Of a stretch of DNA of 18,076 nt, positions 15,253-18,076 are shown one piece after another. The DNA comes from an uncultured Gammaproteobacteria bacterium. Lineage in GTDB: Bacteria; Pseudomonadota; Gammaproteobacteria; Steroidobacterales; JABDMI01. The notes under the pieces are model-generated. The model did no database searches, was not told where the DNA came from, and saw only the letters and a list, made by a program, of their open reading frames with translations. Made by a program: the position numbers and the translations under genes. The stretch spans positions 1-18,076 of the forward strand of contig CALHVH010000021.1 of assembly GCA_938039225.1 (NCBI GenBank). Direction: 5' to 3'. The first letter of the stretch is position 1, and the number at the start of each line of letters is the position of its first letter.

Positions 15253-15280
15253 TTGTAAACTTGTATGTATGGTGCATAAT
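15253..15280 (+). promoter_or_regulatory. Possible promoter of the PL7 alginate lyase gene
   Basis: TTGTAA (15253-15258) and CATAAT (15275-15280) are 16 bases apart, about 70 bases before the alginate lyase ATG. The match is moderate. No CATACCAAT motif like those downstream of the gene is present here. Confidence 0.35.
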
Positions 15281-15348
15281 GCTTGGAACTTATTATCTTT
15301 ATTCTGAACTAAAAACAAAGAATAATTTATTTATCGAGATTTAATCAA

Positions 15349-16413
15349 ATGCATCATTCACGTTTATCCTATTCATTTATTGCAATCGCGTTAATTGGTC
15401 TTACCAATTTATCGGCATTTGCAGAAGTTCCAGCTGAAAAATTTAATTTAAAAAATTGGAAAATTACCTTACCAATGGACGCAAATGGGGACGGAAAAGT
15501 TGATGAGGTAGATGTTAAAGGCATACAAAATTATTCTCACCCAGACTTTTTTTACTTAGATGAAAAAGGATTTTTGGTTTTTACTGCTCCAAATAAAGCG
15601 GCTACATCAGCTAATTCAACCAATACTCGTAGTGAGTTACGTCAAATGTATAGGGGTACTAATACCAAAATTGGTACTCATGATAAAAAAAATAATTTTT
15701 CTCTAAAGGCGCATAGACGCTCGAAAAAATTTGCCGATGTAGGTGGTCAGTTAGAGGCCACTTTGCGTGTGTTGAATGTTGCTGTTAATGCTAAGTTTCC
15801 AGAAAAGCCACCAGCATATTCTGTGGTTGTGGGACAAATTCATGCTGTTAAGGATAAAGATGAAGTGCGTAAAGGAAGTGGATTTGGCTGGGGAAACGAA
15901 CCTTTAAAGATATATTTTAAAAAATGGCCAGGTCATAAAACAGGTTCTGTTTTCTGGACTTATGAACGTAACTTAGAAAAAGACAATCCTGCTCGAAAAG
16001 ATATTGCCTATCCTGTATGGGGTAATACCTGGGAAAACCCTGAAGATCCAGGTGATGAAGGTATTGCTCTAGGTGAATTATTTAATTACAACGTGAACGT
16101 GCATAACAATATTATGTACCTTACCTTTAGAACCACCGATGCTACACAAACAAAGAAATTTGAAATTGACCTATCGAATAATGTCGATGCTAATGGAAAG
16201 ATTGATGAGTTAGATAATCCTAAAGGGTATTCTGGTGATTCCATGTATTTTAAAGCGGGTGCTTATAATCAATGCAGCACTAAAGATGTAAAAGGCTTTT
16301 GGTATCCAGCGTGTGAAGGAACTGGGGATTGGGCTATTGATAAAGACAATGGCGACTTTGCCTCCGTGGCTTTTGCTAGAATTTTAATGACGCGATCTGT
16401 TAAACCTGAATAG
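15349..16413 (+). CDS. Secreted alginate lyase, polysaccharide lyase family 7
   Basis: A 354-residue exported enzyme that cuts alginate by beta-elimination. Residues 1-25 are a signal peptide with cleavage at AFA|EV. The mature protein is a single PL7 jelly-roll domain. Its three signature blocks are RSELRQM (Arg94), QIH (Gln163, His165) and YFKAGAYNQ (Tyr306), which together form the active site. PL7 enzymes with QIH rather than QVH tend to act on polyguluronate or mixed blocks. Two Asp-rich loops resemble calcium sites: DANGDGKVDEVD at 44-55 and DANGKIDELD at 280-289. There is no lipobox, so it may be periplasmic or released. A weak GAGA ribosome binding site lies 9 bases before the ATG. 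A terminator follows directly, so it is probably transcribed alone. The family is firm; block specificity is inferred. Confidence 0.96.
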   Translation: MHHSRLSYSFIAIALIGLTNLSAFAEVPAEKFNLKNWKITLPMDANGDGKVDEVDVKGIQNYSHPDFFYLDEKGFLVFTAPNKAATSANSTNTRSELRQMYRGTNTKIGTHDKKNNFSLKAHRRSKKFADVGGQLEATLRVLNVAVNAKFPEKPPAYSVVVGQIHAVKDKDEVRKGSGFGWGNEPLKIYFKKWPGHKTGSVFWTYERNLEKDNPARKDIAYPVWGNTWENPEDPGDEGIALGELFNYNVNVHNNIMYLTFRTTDATQTKKFEIDLSNNVDANGKIDELDNPKGYSGDSMYFKAGAYNQCSTKDVKGFWYPACEGTGDWAIDKDNGDFASVAFARILMTRSVKPE

Positions 16414-16433
16414 TATCTTCTGTAAGCATGAGT

Positions 16434-16466
16434 AAAAAAATACCTGGTTAAGCAGGTATTTTTTTT
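16434..16466 (+). terminator. Rho-independent terminator after the alginate lyase gene
   Basis: The stem TACCTG (16441-16446) / CAGGTA (16453-16458) has a 6-base loop and is flanked by seven A before and eight T after, so the stem extends by A-T pairs and ends in a U tract. The A run makes it potentially active in both directions. Confidence 0.9.
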
Positions 16467-16793
16467 GCCAAAATCTTGCTTAATTGCCTATCAATTTTTA
16501 CGCCAACTGCTAGCGAATCTTTATAAATATAGGTCTTATTTAACTTATTAGTTTTTTAAGATATAAAAAAAATATTGTCATACCAATTTCTGTTCCAGTG
16601 CGAAATCTCCAAACCAAAAGCACAATTGGTCATACCAATATATTGTTTGAAATACACCTATATAGTGAATTTTTAGTGCTAAACATACCAATTTTATTAA
16701 AAAAATATTGTATTGTATGACCTTTAAAATTATCTGGTCTAGCTTGGCTGTTTTTTACGAGTTATTCTATGAATTGTCTATGGGGAGTTTGAA
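16467..16793 (+). promoter_or_regulatory. Noncoding regulatory region with three phased CATACCAAT repeats
   Basis: About 330 AT-rich bases without a gene. CATACCAAT occurs at 16579-16587, 16631-16639 and 16684-16692, all in the same orientation, with 52- and 53-base steps. The middle copy is half of a perfect dyad, ATTGGT-CAT-ACCAAT (16625-16639), which resembles sites of FadR-subfamily GntR regulators. The outer copies keep only the right half well. A related stretch, AAAAAAATATTGT, occurs near the first and after the third copy, and a degenerate inverse copy (ATTGTATGACC) lies at 16712-16722. I see no confident -35/-10 pair. The region most likely controls the VCBS lipoprotein gene that follows. 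Confidence 0.55.
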
Positions 16794-18076
16794 GTGAGCA
16801 TTAAAGTAATACTTAATTATGCATTGTTATTATTAATCAGTATTGGTCTTGCAGCATGTAACGACAGTAATGATATTGGGGAAATCCTGTCTTTTGACGA
16901 TATCGCCACAACATTTTCTGGTGACACTACTGGCAGTATTAGTGAAGACGGTACTACCGCGACAGGAACAGTGAGTGTCAGCGAATCTTCAATTGTTGCT
17001 CAAACTAATGAAGCTCAAGCTTTCGGTAGCTTTAGTATCGACACTAGTGGTTCGTGGACATACTCCATAGATAATGCAAGCTCTGCCGTGCAAGCCTTGA
17101 ATGAAGGCGAAACGGTTACAGAAGAGATTGGTATTGTTACAGCTAGCGGTAACACGACTAACATTACAATTACTATTACAGGTGCAAATGATGTTGCTGT
17201 TTTAGGTGGTGTTGATGCTGGAAGTGCTGTAAGTAATGTTGCTGCTGAAGTAACAGGCGCGTTAACCCTAACAGATGCCGATTCGGTAGCAGATACATTT
17301 GTTGTTCAAACAGATGCAGCAACAGATTTTGGCGTTTTCTCAATTGATGAAGCTGGTGCATGGTCATATACAGTAGACACAGCTAATGCTGCAGTAGCTG
17401 CTCTTGTTAACGGCGAAACTCTTTCAGATGTTATTTCAGTTAGTACCGCAGATGGTTTAGCCGCTAGCGTTACTATTACTATTGATGGTCCTGCAGTAAA
17501 TACTCCAGCAACATTCTCAGGTGATGTTACATCGAGTATTGATTCTGGGGATACTGCAACACTTACAGGTAGCGTTACCGTTACAGATCCAGACGCCGGT
17601 GAAGACGTAATCGTTGCACAAACAAGTTCTATGCAAACCTATGGTAGCTTTAGTATTGGTACTGATGGCGCCTGGACATATCTTTTAGATAATTCAAATA
17701 CAGAAGTTAGCGAATTACTGGTTGGTGAAACATTATCCGAAGTGGTTGCTATTGAATCAGGTGATGGAACGGCTGGTACGGTTACTATCACTATTAATGG
17801 CATTGTTGCTGCTTCTGGCGGGAATCAATTTGCTGAAATCATTGACACAATGGGCTCTGCAAATGGAAACGATACTGGTGAATTGAGATATGCACTTGGT
17901 AGTGATGGCCCTCTTGCGGCGGGTCGTGTAGAAGTGAAAATAAAAAGACTTGATGATTCTTTAGGTGATGGAGATGCTTTCCTTACTTTATTTAATTCTA
18001 GTACTAATAATGCCGGTGCAATTCTTGACTTGCGTATTCGAGATAGTAGTTTTGGTGTAAGAGATTCTGCAGCTGG
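16794..18076 (+). CDS. VCBS-repeat lipoprotein, 5' part (runs off the window)
   Basis: The frame is open from GTG 16794 to the last base, about 427 residues, with no stop. GGGGAG at 16782-16787 is a good ribosome binding site 6 bases before the GTG; nearby ATGs at 16769 and 16780 are in other frames and stop at once. The N-terminus is a lipoprotein signal with lipobox LAAC (Cys22). Three VCBS-type repeats follow, at residues about 48-140, 150-232 and 240-340, each with the motif FGSFSID..G.WTYS.D and ending VTITI.G. From about residue 345 a new region begins (FAEIIDTMGSANGNDTGELRYALG, then FLTLFNSS, ILDLRIRD). It looks like the start of a beta-sandwich that could be a carbohydrate-binding or lyase module. 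The position beside a PL7 lyase suggests an outer-membrane alginate-acting protein, but the catalytic part, if any, is outside the window. Confidence 0.82.
   Translation, partial: MSIKVILNYALLLLISIGLAACNDSNDIGEILSFDDIATTFSGDTTGSISEDGTTATGTVSVSESSIVAQTNEAQAFGSFSIDTSGSWTYSIDNASSAVQALNEGETVTEEIGIVTASGNTTNITITITGANDVAVLGGVDAGSAVSNVAAEVTGALTLTDADSVADTFVVQTDAATDFGVFSIDEAGAWSYTVDTANAAVAALVNGETLSDVISVSTADGLAASVTITIDGPAVNTPATFSGDVTSSIDSGDTATLTGSVTVTDPDAGEDVIVAQTSSMQTYGSFSIGTDGAWTYLLDNSNTEVSELLVGETLSEVVAIESGDGTAGTVTITINGIVAASGGNQFAEIIDTMGSANGNDTGELRYALGSDGPLAAGRVEVKIKRLDDSLGDGDAFLTLFNSSTNNAGAILDLRIRDSSFGVRDSAA

Noticed and set aside
16769..16797. ATG at 16769 or 16780 as the start of the VCBS lipoprotein gene
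   Set aside because: Both are out of frame with the lipobox and stop within eight codons; GTG 16794 has a well-placed GGGGAG.
17176..17367. Minus-strand His/Leu/Gln-rich open frame
   Set aside because: The low-complexity composition is the complement of the VCBS repeat codons on the plus strand; not a gene.

Overview
The window is AT-rich chromosomal DNA, most likely from a marine, alginate-degrading gammaproteobacterium of the Alteromonadales type. This placement is an inference from the gene set: a secreted PL7 alginate lyase, a VCBS-repeat lipoprotein, an M61 protease, DUF1415 and DUF2937 proteins, and a DUF5916 outer-membrane protein. No rRNA, tRNA, insertion sequence, integrase or CRISPR array was seen.

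Region 1 (1-7411) opens with the 3' end of an M61-type protease gene. A BlaI-type repressor gene follows. It is translationally coupled (ATGA overlap) to a 1275-residue protein that joins a BlaR1-like M56 membrane protease, a long array of shortened 27-residue ankyrin-like repeats and a C-terminal M23 (LytM) peptidase with an intact metal site. A good sigma70-like promoter with a perfect palindrome over the predicted start of transcription precedes the repressor gene. A DUF5916 outer-membrane barrel gene lies 76 bases downstream and ends in a strong terminator. The natural reading is a repressor/sensor-protease pair whose sensory part is a cell-wall-peptidase-like module. This is the most interesting system in the window.

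Region 2 (7460-9817) is a compact four-gene run with overlapping or closely packed ends: a short MscS-type channel, a DUF1415 protein, a YeeZ-like NAD(P)-binding protein and a DUF2937 membrane protein. It meets, tail to tail with a 4-base overlap, a minus-strand sdpR-sdpI-like pair (ArsR repressor plus SdpI-family membrane protein). The sdpR promoter carries nested perfect inverted repeats and would give a nearly leaderless mRNA.

Region 3 (10949-15239) is a plus-strand run: recQ (GTG start), a kelch-repeat lipoprotein, an EamA/DMT transporter and a small conserved protein of unknown function. The genes abut or overlap.

Region 4 (15349-18076) is the edge of an alginate-use locus. It holds a secreted PL7 lyase with its own terminator, then about 330 noncoding bases with three CATACCAAT copies spaced 52-53 bp apart. 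One copy is half of a perfect ATTGGT-N3-ACCAAT palindrome. Last comes a lipoprotein gene with three VCBS repeats that runs off the end of the window.
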